DNA from: JAKSCF01 sp028279945
GTDB lineage: Bacteria; Bacillota; Clostridia; Peptostreptococcales; JAAYPU01
Length of the DNA: 13,794 nucleotides
Direction: 5' to 3'
Assembly: GCA_028279945.1 (NCBI GenBank)
Contig: JANQMT010000152.1
Coordinates: 1-13,794, forward strand
Below the pieces are notes generated by a model. The model worked only from the letters and a program-made list of their open reading frames with translations. It was not told the origin of the DNA and did no database searches. This document shows, piece after piece, positions 6,350 to 13,794 of the stretch; positions within the stretch are counted from its first letter, which is position 1, and each line of letters opens with the position of its first letter. Position numbers and translations under genes: made by a program.

Positions 6350-7153
6350 TCATTCCGCCTTGCGATAATCCCTTCTTTGAGGAGATTTAGAGGGCAAAGA
6401 ATTAACCAACATCCTTGAGTAATCATGCTTAAAATCGGAATGCGACTTTATGTTGTCCACATATTCTACAATTTCTCCGTCTTTCATAACAGCGATATGA
6501 TCAGACATGTAAAGGGCAGCATCGATATCATGGGTGATAAAGAGATATGTACTCTTGATATTGCTTCTCAGCTTCAAAAGCAGATCCAGTATTTTCTTTT
6601 TAACTGTAACATCCAACCCGCTTACAGCCTCATCGAATACAATAAATTTTGGGTTTATGGCAATTGCCCTTGCAATGCAAACTCTCTTTTGCTGTCCTCC
6701 ACTTAACTGATGTGGCAGTTTTTTTAGCGTTTCGACAGAAAGCCCGACTTCGCTGATTAAGCTTTCTATCTTTTCTCTTTCTTCTTTTTGGCTTAGCTTT
6801 TCAAAATTCCTGATAGGTTCCGCAATGCTCTCGTATACCTTCATTCTTGGGTTGAGCGCACTACAGCTGTCCTGCAGCACCATTTGAATATCCCTTCTAG
6901 CTGTTCTTAACTGTCTGCGGCTTAGTTTTGTCACATCCTTGTTTCCAAGTAATATTTCTCCACAGGTTGGTTTTTCTATACCTGTAATAAGTCGGCCCAA
7001 GGTACTCTTGCCCGACCCGGTTTCTCCGACGAGGCTATAGCTGTTGTTCTCGGAAAATGTAAAGCAAACATGCTTGACAGCTTCAACTTTTGTCTTCTTT
7101 CCATTCTTGTCTTTTATATAATAATTCCTGCACAGATTGGTCACTTCAAGCAT
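6350..7153 (-). CDS. Opp/Nik-type ABC importer ATPase (NikE/DppF-like)
   Basis: A 267-residue cytoplasmic ATPase that drives the importer together with its partner encoded just upstream. Complete nucleotide-binding domain: Walker A GETGSGKS (43-50), Q-loop MVLQD (91-95), signature LSGGQQKR (150-157), Walker B FIVFDE (170-175), and switch His208 (ITHD). The start is an ATG at 7151-7153 with GAGGTG five bases before it. The first 13 bases overlap the end of the partner ATPase gene, which suggests translational coupling. The C-terminal extension is short, and I see no conserved cysteine cluster of the kind some Opp ATPases use for Fe-S binding. The protein is the DppF/NikE partner by position and by lack of the longer linker seen in the D-type subunit. 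Confidence 0.92.
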   Translation of the reverse strand: MLEVTNLCRNYYIKDKNGKKTKVEAVKHVCFTFSENNSYSLVGETGSGKSTLGRLITGIEKPTCGEILLGNKDVTKLSRRQLRTARRDIQMVLQDSCSALNPRMKVYESIAEPIRNFEKLSQKEEREKIESLISEVGLSVETLKKLPHQLSGGQQKRVCIARAIAINPKFIVFDEAVSGLDVTVKKKILDLLLKLRSNIKSTYLFITHDIDAALYMSDHIAVMKDGEIVEYVDNIKSHSDFKHDYSRMLVNSLPSKSPQRRDYRKAE

Positions 7154-7941
7154 TGCGGCACCTCTTTTCTCAACAGCCTTGCCTCCAGCAATTCTTTTGT
7201 ATACTTTTTTTTCGGATTGTCGAATAAGTCGTATACCGTCCCATACTCGATAATTCTTCCATCTTTCATTACTGCAACATCATCCGCAATTTGCGCTATC
7301 ACTCCAAACTCATGGGATACCACTATTAATCCGATATTATCGTTACGCATTTTTTCGAACTCTGATAAAATAATGGCCTGGGTTTTTACGTCCAAAGCTG
7401 TTGTCGCCTCATCAGCAATAACTATGAATGGTTTAAGCATCAAAGATATTGAAATCATAATCCTTTGCAGCATACCCCCGCTTAGCTCATAAGGGTGGCT
7501 GTTCATGAGTTCATGCACTCTTTCCAAATTCATTTTTTTAAGCCCTTCAATTCCCAAATCATAAGCTTCTTTTTTAGTTATAGGTATGTGCGCCCTCAAG
7601 GTTTCAATAATCTGACTTCCAATTTTGCTCATAGGGTTGAAGGCCGTCATTGGATTTTGCATTATCATGGAAATATCCTTGCCAATGATGGTTTTGGCTT
7701 TTTTTTCACGCATTCGCAATATGTTTTTGTTTTTAAATGCCACTACACCTGTTACATTTAATGTTCTTTCAGGCAATAATCCCATGATGGCTTTGCAGGT
7801 AAGGGTCTTGCCGCTTCCGCTTTCTCCTACAATTCCCAGCACTCTTCCTGCTTGAACATTAAAAGAAACTCCTTCAACCAGAGGTGTTCCGTCTGTCAAT
7901 CTTACTTTCAATTCTTTTACTCGTAAAATGCTTTCAGCCAT
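7141..7941 (-). CDS. Opp/Nik-type ABC importer ATPase (NikD/DppD-like)
   Basis: A 266-residue ATPase, the first of the two nucleotide-binding subunits. Walker A is GESGSGKT (39-46), Q-loop IMQNPMTAFNP (93-103, the phrase typical of D-type Opp/Nik ATPases), signature LSGGMLQR (153-160), Walker B FIVIADE (172-178), and switch His210 (VSHE). All catalytic positions are intact. The ATG at 7939-7941 has AGGAGGT seven bases upstream and lies 12 bases after the stop of the second permease gene. The 3' end overlaps the next ATPase gene. Its role is ATP hydrolysis as a heterodimer with the neighbouring ATPase to power uptake of the ligand held by the binding lipoprotein. Confidence 0.92.
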   Translation of the reverse strand: MAESILRVKELKVRLTDGTPLVEGVSFNVQAGRVLGIVGESGSGKTLTCKAIMGLLPERTLNVTGVVAFKNKNILRMREKKAKTIIGKDISMIMQNPMTAFNPMSKIGSQIIETLRAHIPITKKEAYDLGIEGLKKMNLERVHELMNSHPYELSGGMLQRIMISISLMLKPFIVIADEATTALDVKTQAIILSEFEKMRNDNIGLIVVSHEFGVIAQIADDVAVMKDGRIIEYGTVYDLFDNPKKKYTKELLEARLLRKEVPQCLK

Positions 7942-7953
7942 TTGTCATACCTC

Positions 7954-8766
7954 CTATTTAGGCGAAATTATATCTCTTAAGGCCTCTCCAAACAGGTTGA
8001 ATCCGGCAACGGTAAAGAAAATGAAAACGCCTGGATAAACAATCATATAGGGTCTTGAGTAGATATACTGCTTGGCATTACTTAGCATCGAACCCCATTC
8101 CGGAGCTCCCGCTTCAACTCCAAACTCCAAAAACGAGAAGCTTGAAATCATCAGTATCATAGTCCCGATACCGATACTGAAAAAAACAATTAAAGAGGGT
8201 AGTATATTGGGCACAATGTGTTTAAATATAATTTTCATATCTGTGCTTCCGGCAATTCTGGCCGCTGTGACATAACCTTTGTTTTTTTCAATCAAGACAT
8301 AACTACGCACTATCCTTGCATACCATACCCACATTGAGAAAATCATAGCTGCTGCCAAATTTAATATTCCCTGGCCCAATGCGCCAACTAATACCAGCGT
8401 CACAGCCAGAGGCGGGAAAGCCATAAGCAGGTCGCATATTAAAGCAAATATTCTGTCAGCTATCCTACCCGCATAAGCTGCACTTGCAGCAAACACGATA
8501 CTTACCGCTGCAATGATCAGCAGTGTAGGGACTGCAATGCCGAGAGAATATCTAGCGCCGTATATTAATCTTGAGTACACACATCTCCCCAGCTGATCGG
8601 TTCCCAGAGGATAATTCCTTGAGGCTTCCTGAAACTTCATGGCTACGTCTACCTTCATGGGATCGTTTACCGCAATTATGGGCGCAAATATGGCTAATAA
8701 CACCGTGATTGCTATCATCACCAGTCCTATTACAGCTTGTTTGTTTTTCATTATTTTTCTCAGCAT
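7954..8766 (-). CDS. Opp/Nik-type ABC importer permease (NikC/DppC-like)
   Basis: A 270-residue integral membrane protein. The first transmembrane helix (about residues 10-32) is followed by the external loop with NYPLGTDQLGRCVYSRLIYG, the classic DppC/NikC/OppC motif, then five more hydrophobic segments. The cytoplasmic EAA coupling loop reads TAARIAGSTDMKIIFKHIVP and the end has GFNLFGEALRD, also typical of the family. A much longer open frame continues upstream to 8937, but it overlaps the other permease gene and lacks a binding site. The ATG at 8764-8766 follows GAAAGGGGGG, and its A is the last base of the preceding stop (TAATG), so the two permeases are translationally coupled. It forms the heterodimeric channel with the NikB-like protein. 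Confidence 0.93.
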   Translation of the reverse strand: MLRKIMKNKQAVIGLVMIAITVLLAIFAPIIAVNDPMKVDVAMKFQEASRNYPLGTDQLGRCVYSRLIYGARYSLGIAVPTLLIIAAVSIVFAASAAYAGRIADRIFALICDLLMAFPPLAVTLVLVGALGQGILNLAAAMIFSMWVWYARIVRSYVLIEKNKGYVTAARIAGSTDMKIIFKHIVPNILPSLIVFFSIGIGTMILMISSFSFLEFGVEAGAPEWGSMLSNAKQYIYSRPYMIVYPGVFIFFTVAGFNLFGEALRDIISPK

Positions 8767-9707
8767 TATAATTCCCCCCTTTCTTTCAGCATCTGGGGAT
8801 TTAAAAGAACATTTATAATGTCGGCCAGTAAATTGCATATGACAAAAACTACAGCTGTAAGCAATACATAAACATTTATCGCAGGCAAATCTCTGGCAAT
8901 AATTGACTGGACTGCATAGCTTCCTATGCCTGGCCATGAAAATACACTTTCCACAACGGCAGTACCAGCAAGCAGATATCCGGCCGTTTGTCCAAACAGG
9001 GTAATCATCGGGGGCGTTGCATTTTTAAAGATATGCTTCCAGGTTATTTTTCTTTTTGAAATACCTCTGGCTTTTGCATATACTACAAAGTCCTTATCCA
9101 TGTTTTCGAGCATATTGGCCCGCAAAAGCCTGATGCTTGAAGCTGTTGTAGCAACCGCCAGCGTAGCGGCCGGTAAAATGACATTTTCTATGCCGCCGTA
9201 TCCGAAGACAGGAACCAACCGCCACCGTACTGCAAATAACATTAAAAGCATGAATCCAAGCCAAAAACTCGGGACAGAAATTCCCAGAATAGTCACCACT
9301 CTTATCAGATGATCAAACAGGCTGTTCTTGTAAACAGCACATAGCACGCCTATGGGTATTGCAACAATCACAATTAAAAACAGGGACACGGCTACAAGCA
9401 TCAACGTGGCTGGAATCTTTTCTCCTATATCCTTAATCACCTGATTTCCGGTAACCAGCGACTCCCCAAAGTCCCCTCTCACCGCATTTGAGACCCATCT
9501 GAAATATTGCTGCCAAACCGGCAGATCAAGTCCCATTTCCTCTCTTAATTCTTGAATCTGTTCCTCCGTGGGTGTCTGGATATTTCTTCTGACAAAGGCT
9601 TCTGCCGGGTCTACCGTTGAAATATTTGATAATGTTAATGATAAAAATGTAATTCCTATCAGTACTAAAACAAGTCCCATCAATCTTCTTCTAATATATG
9701 CGTACAA
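8766..9707 (-). CDS. Opp/Nik-type ABC importer permease (NikB/DppB-like)
   Basis: A 313-residue membrane protein of the DppB/NikB/OppB type. The amphipathic start YAYIRRRLMGLVLVLIGITF leads into transmembrane helix 1, followed by the large external loop with MGLDLPVWQQYFRWV and GDFGESLV. Further helices follow, then the EAA loop region AKARGISKRKITWKHIFKNA and FSWPGIGSYAVQSIIARDLP, all signatures of this subunit. Translation seems to begin at a TTG (9705-9707), because AAGGAG lies nine bases before it and no in-frame ATG is suitably placed. The leader carries a perfect tandem duplication of a 10-base unit containing this binding site. The stop codon overlaps the ATG of the next permease by one base. 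The gene starts 41 bases after the second half-transporter gene with no terminator between them, so both transporters are probably co-transcribed. Confidence 0.93.
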   Translation of the reverse strand: MYAYIRRRLMGLVLVLIGITFLSLTLSNISTVDPAEAFVRRNIQTPTEEQIQELREEMGLDLPVWQQYFRWVSNAVRGDFGESLVTGNQVIKDIGEKIPATLMLVAVSLFLIVIVAIPIGVLCAVYKNSLFDHLIRVVTILGISVPSFWLGFMLLMLFAVRWRLVPVFGYGGIENVILPAATLAVATTASSIRLLRANMLENMDKDFVVYAKARGISKRKITWKHIFKNATPPMITLFGQTAGYLLAGTAVVESVFSWPGIGSYAVQSIIARDLPAINVYVLLTAVVFVICNLLADIINVLLNPQMLKERGEL

Positions 9708-9711
9708 TGTG

Positions 9712-9731
9712 TTTCACTCCTTTTCACTCCT
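9712..9731 (-). repeat. Tandem 10-bp duplication carrying the ribosome binding site
   Basis: On the minus strand AGGAGTGAAA occurs twice in direct succession (9722-9731 and 9712-9721), just before the TTG start of the NikB-like gene. The nearer copy is at normal spacing. The farther one is 10 bases further upstream. Confidence 0.7.
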
Positions 9732-9748
9732 TCCATCTTTCTCTAAAA

Positions 9749-11497
9749 TTAAGCTTTGGCTCTTCTTTCTATTTTCCAAGTTCTACTCTTTTCTCGCTTT
9801 TCCCAAAGAGTTTTGTAGAGACCCTCTTTTTGTACCAAGTCTATATGTTTTCCTCTGTCTATTATTCGCCCATCCTCAATGACAAGGATAGTGTCTGCAT
9901 TCTTAATGGTAGACAGCTTATGGGCAATAACAATGATGGTTTTGTAGGCGATAAGCTCACTAATCGCCTCCTGGATAAGATTTTCATTGTCAGGATCAAC
10001 ACTTGCCGTCGCCTCGTCCAACAGGACAATTGGCGCATCCTTTAATATGGCTCTCGCAATTGAAATCCGCTGTTTCTCTCCTCCTGAAAGGGACGCTCCC
10101 CCTTCGCCGATCATTGTGTCAAAGCCCTCATCGTACTCCATAATAAAATCATAGCATCTGGCCTTTTTCGCCGCTTCAATCACCGCTTCTTTCGTGGCGT
10201 TTTTGTTTCCGAAAGCGATATTATTGTAAATGCTGTCGTTGAAGAGATATACATTTTGAAATACCATACTGATATTTTCCATGAGGCTTGCAAAAGATAT
10301 ATCTTTAATATTTTTTCCGCCGATAAATATCTCGCCTTTATTCACATCCCAAAAACGCGCAATCAGACTGGTAACTGTCGTTTTGCCGCATCCGCTTTTT
10401 CCGACCAAAGCCGTTAGACTTTTTTCTTTTGCGACAAAGCTCATATTGTGAAGAATCTCTTTTTTGTCATAGGAAAAGGAAACTTGATTAAATTGAATAT
10501 CGAAGTGGTCTATTTTTGACACAATTCCTTCATCCCTGATTTTTTCAGTGCTCATCGCCTTTTCATAACGGTTCAGTGCCGCTTCCATTAAACGGATATC
10601 CGCTGTCACGGAAGATAACGAGTTTATTGGCTTGAAAATTTCAAAGGCCATAATGGCGAACAGAAGCAAATAGGCTAAATGAGCAGAATTTGTTACGGTC
10701 GAGTTTGCAGACAAATATATGATTGCTCCGATTGCGATTCCAGTTATGATTTCGATATACATAAGAGGAATCGTGAATTTATCATTAAACCTAATTTGCG
10801 CATTTTTAAATTCTTCAAATTGATTTACAATTTTCTTGTGCCTATTTCCCGTCAGGCTAAAGGCTTTGATCACTTCCATTCCCTTGATGTATTCAATAAT
10901 CCCAGTCACAACACTTTCTTGCGCTTCCTGTGATTCTTTAGAACAAGTTTTTGAAATTTTTTGAAGTTTTCTAAAGAGAAAAACGCATGGGACATAGGCT
11001 ATTATGGTCATAACGGCAACAGGGATACTGATAAAGCAAAGCATAATCAGTACAACTCCGGATGCAAAAAGAGTTGAGACAAGATCACCCAGTTTTACAG
11101 CGCCGAATTCTTCGATAAATTTTATGTCGGAGGTTACGACCGCTGTCAACTCGCCGATATTGCCTTCCGTAAAATAGCCCATGGCAAAACGTTTTATTCG
11201 ATTTCCCAGTTTTAGGCGTTCATCACCGAATATCTTATAGGCGGGTACCGACAGATTTTTTCTTCCAAAGTAGTTGAATATACAGCCCAGAATTAAATCG
11301 CCAGCCAATGCCGCTGAAAGAATATAGATATCCTTCATAGTTAAACTCTTATCAATAATTTTAATAAGAGCAAACAAAATCAATATAAAAGGAATTTTTG
11401 TAGTTATGGCCTCCAATACACTTAATATCATTCCTGTTATAATTTTCTTTTTTCTTTTTCCGGATAATCGAATAACTCTAAATAATATATTGAGCAT
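9749..11497 (-). CDS. ABC half-transporter, YbtQ/IrtB-like (second of a pair)
   Basis: A 582-residue fusion of a six-helix exporter-type membrane domain (about 15-300) and an ATPase domain (about 332-575). All catalytic motifs are present: Walker A GKSGCGKTT (366-374), Q-loop MVFQN (411-415), signature LSGGEKQ (470-476), Walker B VLLDE (491-495), D-loop SVDPDNE, and switch His526. The C-terminal GLYKTLWEKREKSRTW resembles the YbtP/YbtQ/IrtA/IrtB group, whose members have exporter architecture but import ferric siderophores. Other close relatives are ordinary exporters. The ATG at 11495-11497 has GGAGGTG upstream, and a single base separates it from the stop of the first half-transporter. The open frame extends to 11533 but would lose the binding site. 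The tight coupling suggests an obligate heterodimer. Confidence 0.88.
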   Translation of the reverse strand: MLNILFRVIRLSGKRKKKIITGMILSVLEAITTKIPFILILFALIKIIDKSLTMKDIYILSAALAGDLILGCIFNYFGRKNLSVPAYKIFGDERLKLGNRIKRFAMGYFTEGNIGELTAVVTSDIKFIEEFGAVKLGDLVSTLFASGVVLIMLCFISIPVAVMTIIAYVPCVFLFRKLQKISKTCSKESQEAQESVVTGIIEYIKGMEVIKAFSLTGNRHKKIVNQFEEFKNAQIRFNDKFTIPLMYIEIITGIAIGAIIYLSANSTVTNSAHLAYLLLFAIMAFEIFKPINSLSSVTADIRLMEAALNRYEKAMSTEKIRDEGIVSKIDHFDIQFNQVSFSYDKKEILHNMSFVAKEKSLTALVGKSGCGKTTVTSLIARFWDVNKGEIFIGGKNIKDISFASLMENISMVFQNVYLFNDSIYNNIAFGNKNATKEAVIEAAKKARCYDFIMEYDEGFDTMIGEGGASLSGGEKQRISIARAILKDAPIVLLDEATASVDPDNENLIQEAISELIAYKTIIVIAHKLSTIKNADTILVIEDGRIIDRGKHIDLVQKEGLYKTLWEKREKSRTWKIERRAKA

Positions 11498-11498
11498 G

Positions 11499-13226
11499 TT
11501 ACACCTCCAGTTCCCAATTGTAGGATTTTTCATTGGCTGCCCACAATTGCCGATAGAGGTCTGAATGCTTTATCAAATCATCGTGTGAACCCGTATCAAT
11601 GATTTTTCCTTTATCGATTACAATAATGGCATCCGCATTCACTATGCTTCTTAGTCTATGAGCAATAACAATCACGGTCTTTTCTTTCATCAGACTGTTT
11701 ATGGCATCTTGAATCAGATCTTCGTTTTCGGCATCGGAATAAGCCGTGGCTTCATCAAGCACAATGATCGGTGCATCTTTAAGAATAGCCCTTGCAATGG
11801 AAATTCGCTGCCTTTCTCCGCCGGAAAGTTTCCCTCCGCTGCTGCCCACAACTGTTTGATAGCCATTTTCCAGCTTTATGATAAAATCATGAGCGGATGC
11901 GATTTTAGCAGCCTGTATAATATCTTCATCTGTGGCGTTTTGCCTTCCTTTACGAATATTTTCCATGATAGTATCATCGAAAAGAAAATTATCCTGAGAC
12001 ACAAAGCTAATCATTTGCATCAATGCTTCCTGACTATAACTCGTGATGTTTTCTCCGCCGATCGTTATTTCTCCCCGATCAATATCGTAATAATGAACCA
12101 AAAGTTTTGCAAGCGTGCTTTTCCCGCCTCCTGAAGGCCCGATGATAGCGGTCAGCGTATTTTCTTTAATCAGGAACGACACATTATCTATAACGTTTTT
12201 TTCCTCATACGCAAAAAAAACTTTGTCAAATTCAATGTCATAACTTTCTGGGCTATCTGTTTTACTTCCCGTTTTCAGCTCTGCTTGAAAAAATACATTT
12301 TCCAGTTCTTTCATTGCATAGTTCAACTGCGGAAAGAGAGGGATTAATCGTAATGCACTATTAAACGGAACACCGATACCGATAGTTATCATCAGGGTAA
12401 AAATAAGTGTCTCAAGTGGAAGTGTTCCTTGGAAGTACATATACATCCCTACAGGCAGCGTCAAAATAACTGTACACGGTAAAACAATAGTTACAATTGC
12501 CATTCCCTTAAGGGATGAAAGCGTCCAATCCGCTGAATATTTTATATAGTTTTTGACGCTGTTTTCGTATTTTTCAAAGCAAGAAGCTGTTTGCCCGAAT
12601 ATTTTAATAACTTCCATGCCGGAAATATATTCAACGATAGTATTATTCAAACCGTTCTGAGCGGAAAAATATACAGGCATTTTTTTGACCCCTACTTTAA
12701 GCATCAACATCATTGGAATAATACCGAAGGGGATAGACGCCATGGACAGTAAGCCCATCCTCCAATCTTCGATAAAAACAATCAGCAGAACAAAGACCGG
12801 TACAACTATATTAGGGATCATCTCCGGAATAATATGAGCTAAGGTTATTTCCATGCTTTCAATATCTTCCACAATCTTTTTTTTGTAATATCCGGTTCCC
12901 TTGTTTTGTATAACTCCGAGGGGCAACCTGGATAATTTCTCTGAAAAGGTATTTCGCATATCAAAAAGTGTATTGTAAGCAGCTTTATGAGATAGACGAA
13001 GCCCAATGTTGTGAGTTACGGCTTTGATTATTAGAAATGTGATAATACCTGCAGACGCTGTCAACACAAATATGGACGATACAGTATTTTCAATGATAAA
13101 CCGCTGTATCAGGTTGTTGGCAATAAAATACGGGAGAATTCCGGAGATAACACTGATAAAAATAAAAAACAAAGAAAGATAAATAGTGTTTATATTCTTT
13201 TTTGCGTACTTTAAAATTTTTCCCAT
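11499..13226 (-). CDS. ABC half-transporter, YbtP/IrtA-like (first of a pair)
   Basis: A 575-residue half-transporter with an N-terminal six-helix domain (about 15-300) and an ATPase domain (about 330-570). Motifs: Walker A GPSGGGKST (363-371), Q-loop FVSQD (408-412), signature LSGGERQ (467-473), Walker B IIVLDE (487-492), and switch His523 (IAHR). The D-loop is the atypical DEATAYSDAENE rather than ATASVDPxNE as in its partner, but the catalytic glutamate and D-loop aspartate are kept, so both ATP sites may be competent. It lacks the N-terminal siderophore-reductase domain found in mycobacterial IrtA. The ATG follows AAGGAGG by five bases. It is the first gene after the AraC-type regulator, and its leader contains the large inverted repeat. 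Substrate (siderophore, metallophore or other small molecule) is inferred only from family and operon context. Confidence 0.88.
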   Translation of the reverse strand: MGKILKYAKKNINTIYLSLFFIFISVISGILPYFIANNLIQRFIIENTVSSIFVLTASAGIITFLIIKAVTHNIGLRLSHKAAYNTLFDMRNTFSEKLSRLPLGVIQNKGTGYYKKKIVEDIESMEITLAHIIPEMIPNIVVPVFVLLIVFIEDWRMGLLSMASIPFGIIPMMLMLKVGVKKMPVYFSAQNGLNNTIVEYISGMEVIKIFGQTASCFEKYENSVKNYIKYSADWTLSSLKGMAIVTIVLPCTVILTLPVGMYMYFQGTLPLETLIFTLMITIGIGVPFNSALRLIPLFPQLNYAMKELENVFFQAELKTGSKTDSPESYDIEFDKVFFAYEEKNVIDNVSFLIKENTLTAIIGPSGGGKSTLAKLLVHYYDIDRGEITIGGENITSYSQEALMQMISFVSQDNFLFDDTIMENIRKGRQNATDEDIIQAAKIASAHDFIIKLENGYQTVVGSSGGKLSGGERQRISIARAILKDAPIIVLDEATAYSDAENEDLIQDAINSLMKEKTVIVIAHRLRSIVNADAIIVIDKGKIIDTGSHDDLIKHSDLYRQLWAANEKSYNWELEV

Positions 13227-13242
13227 TTTTTCCTCCTTAAAA

Positions 13243-13292
13243 AGATAAACTGTATAGAAGTTAGTTTTATCTAACTTGTATACAGTTTATCT
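13243..13292 (-). repeat. 50-bp inverted repeat in the operon leader (operator and/or terminator hairpin)
   Basis: Two 22-base arms (13243-13264 and 13271-13292) are reverse complements of each other at all but one pair and flank a 6-base centre. Each arm can be written CTAACTT-(C/G)-TATACAGTTTATCT. In minus-strand RNA it would fold into a long hairpin followed by a run of five U (the last arm base plus 13239-13242) and then the AAGGAGG of the first half-transporter. It may therefore end read-through from the araC gene or act as an attenuator. As DNA, its arms are possible half-sites for the AraC-type protein encoded next to it. The repeat itself is certain. Its function is inferred. Confidence 0.8.
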
Positions 13293-13300
13293 ACTTTCAA

Positions 13301-13322
13301 TTAACTTGTATATGTCTATCAA
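13301..13322. repeat. Third, diverged copy of the leader repeat
   Basis: TTAACTTGTATATGTCTATC (13301-13320) matches the arm at 13271-13292 closely: TAACTTGTATA is identical and the rest aligns with one gap. It lies 30 bases further on in the same orientation, roughly three helical turns. Next to it on the minus strand is a TTGACT (13322-13327). I found no convincing -10 at 17 bases, so the promoter may depend on an activator. Direct repeats beside a weak promoter are typical AraC-family sites. Confidence 0.6.
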
Positions 13323-13358
13323 GTCAATTAGATATCCTATTCGGACAAAGCTTGAGAA

Positions 13359-13794
13359 TCAACTTCGAAGATATGAGGGGAGAAAACCGTATTTTTTCTT
13401 AAAGGCATGCGTGAATTTACTGGCGGAAGAAAAGCCTGTTTGCAGTGCAATTCTTGAGATTTTCATGTCTGTTTTTTCGGCCAATAGCTCCTTTGCTTTT
13501 TCCAATCGTTGAGATAAATGATATTGATAGATGGTACTGCCATAAAGCTCTTTGAAGATTTCCTTTGCATAGGTTTGACTAACGGCGAATTTTTTAGCCA
13601 ATTCCGGAATAGTATAATACCTATCTAAATTCGTATCCAAAAAATCCTTTATTTCAGTTACCTGAGAAATAAAACGCTTATCATACTTTTTTTTTGAATC
13701 ACATAGATGGTTTTTATAATTGCTTGTCGCATAATAAATAAGCTCCAAAGCCTTTGTTTTAATTAAAAATCGATTATCCTCCTTTAGTACAAGC
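13359..13794 (-). CDS. AraC-family transcriptional regulator, C-terminal part (cut by right edge)
   Basis: The reading frame is open to the edge of the window, so about 145 C-terminal residues are seen and the start lies outside. The TTG at 13746-13748 is not the true start, because the frame continues upstream through LIKTKALELIYYATS, a linker helix usual before the DNA-binding domain. The tandem helix-turn-helix domain reads YYTIPELAKKFAVSQTYAKE, then IFKELYGSTIYQYHLSQRLE, then the second motif ISRIALQTGFSSASKFTHAF and KKYGFLPSYLRS. It is complete. The protein probably controls the transport operon that starts 133 bases downstream, like the YbtA-type regulators beside ybtPQ, and would sense the imported ligand through the unseen N-terminal domain. 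Confidence 0.92.
   Translation of the reverse strand, partial: LVLKEDNRFLIKTKALELIYYATSNYKNHLCDSKKKYDKRFISQVTEIKDFLDTNLDRYYTIPELAKKFAVSQTYAKEIFKELYGSTIYQYHLSQRLEKAKELLAEKTDMKISRIALQTGFSSASKFTHAFKKKYGFLPSYLRS

Noticed and set aside
7070..7492. Plus-strand open frame of 140 codons
   Set aside because: It lies wholly opposite the two ATPase genes, has no ribosome binding site or family resemblance, and its composition is that of an antisense shadow.
8767..8937. 57-residue N-terminal extension of the NikC-like permease
   Set aside because: It overlaps the NikB-like gene and lacks a binding site. The inner ATG has a strong one and gives the normal family length.
11658..12134. Plus-strand open frame of 158 codons
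   Set aside because: It is antisense to the conserved ATPase domain of the first half-transporter, where such long shadows are common. No start signal or recognisable motif was found.
1..13794. CRISPR array, tRNA or rRNA genes, phage genes, toxin-antitoxin pair
   Set aside because: No regularly spaced repeats, tRNA-like cloverleaf sequence, rRNA signature or matching small gene pairs were seen on either strand.

Overview
The window comes from a low-GC Firmicute, most likely a Clostridia-class anaerobe. This is inferred from the AT-rich composition, strong AGGAGG-type ribosome binding sites, a cobalamin riboswitch with a sigma-A-type promoter, an IS4-type element and the gene families present. 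Every gene I can support on its own evidence lies on the minus strand, so transcription runs from high to low coordinates. The only plus-strand coding trace is a broken transposase.

Left part (1-3650, very AT-rich): a cobalamin riboswitch with its promoter reads out of the left edge. Then come a stand-alone FIST-domain protein, a MerR-family regulator with a cysteine at the position used by aldehyde-sensing AdhR/NmlR regulators, and a YqhD-type NADPH aldehyde reductase. The reductase promoter has the 19-bp spacer typical of MerR control, filled by a 20-bp near-perfect palindrome. These form a plausible aldehyde-detoxification pair.

Junction (3653-4671): a shrunken IS4-family element has near-perfect 29-bp terminal inverted repeats and a transposase that is internally deleted and frameshifted. 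Next to it is a decayed C-terminal piece of a third ABC half-transporter, which abuts the stop codon of the substrate-binding protein gene. This junction separates the very AT-rich left part from a visibly more GC-rich right part.

Right part (4672-13794): one long, tightly packed, probably single operon. In transcription order it holds an AraC-family regulator (cut by the right edge), a leader with a 50-bp inverted repeat plus a third related repeat, two ABC half-transporters of the YbtP/YbtQ-IrtA/IrtB type, two Opp/Nik-type permeases, two Opp/Nik-type ATPases and a family-5 solute-binding lipoprotein. My inference is a metallophore, nickel or peptide-like ligand transport locus. The lipoprotein and the Opp/Nik core would import a ligand, while the half-transporter pair handles the same or a related chelator, either by import as in YbtPQ or by export and recycling. 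No chelator-biosynthesis gene is visible. The substrate cannot be read from sequence alone.
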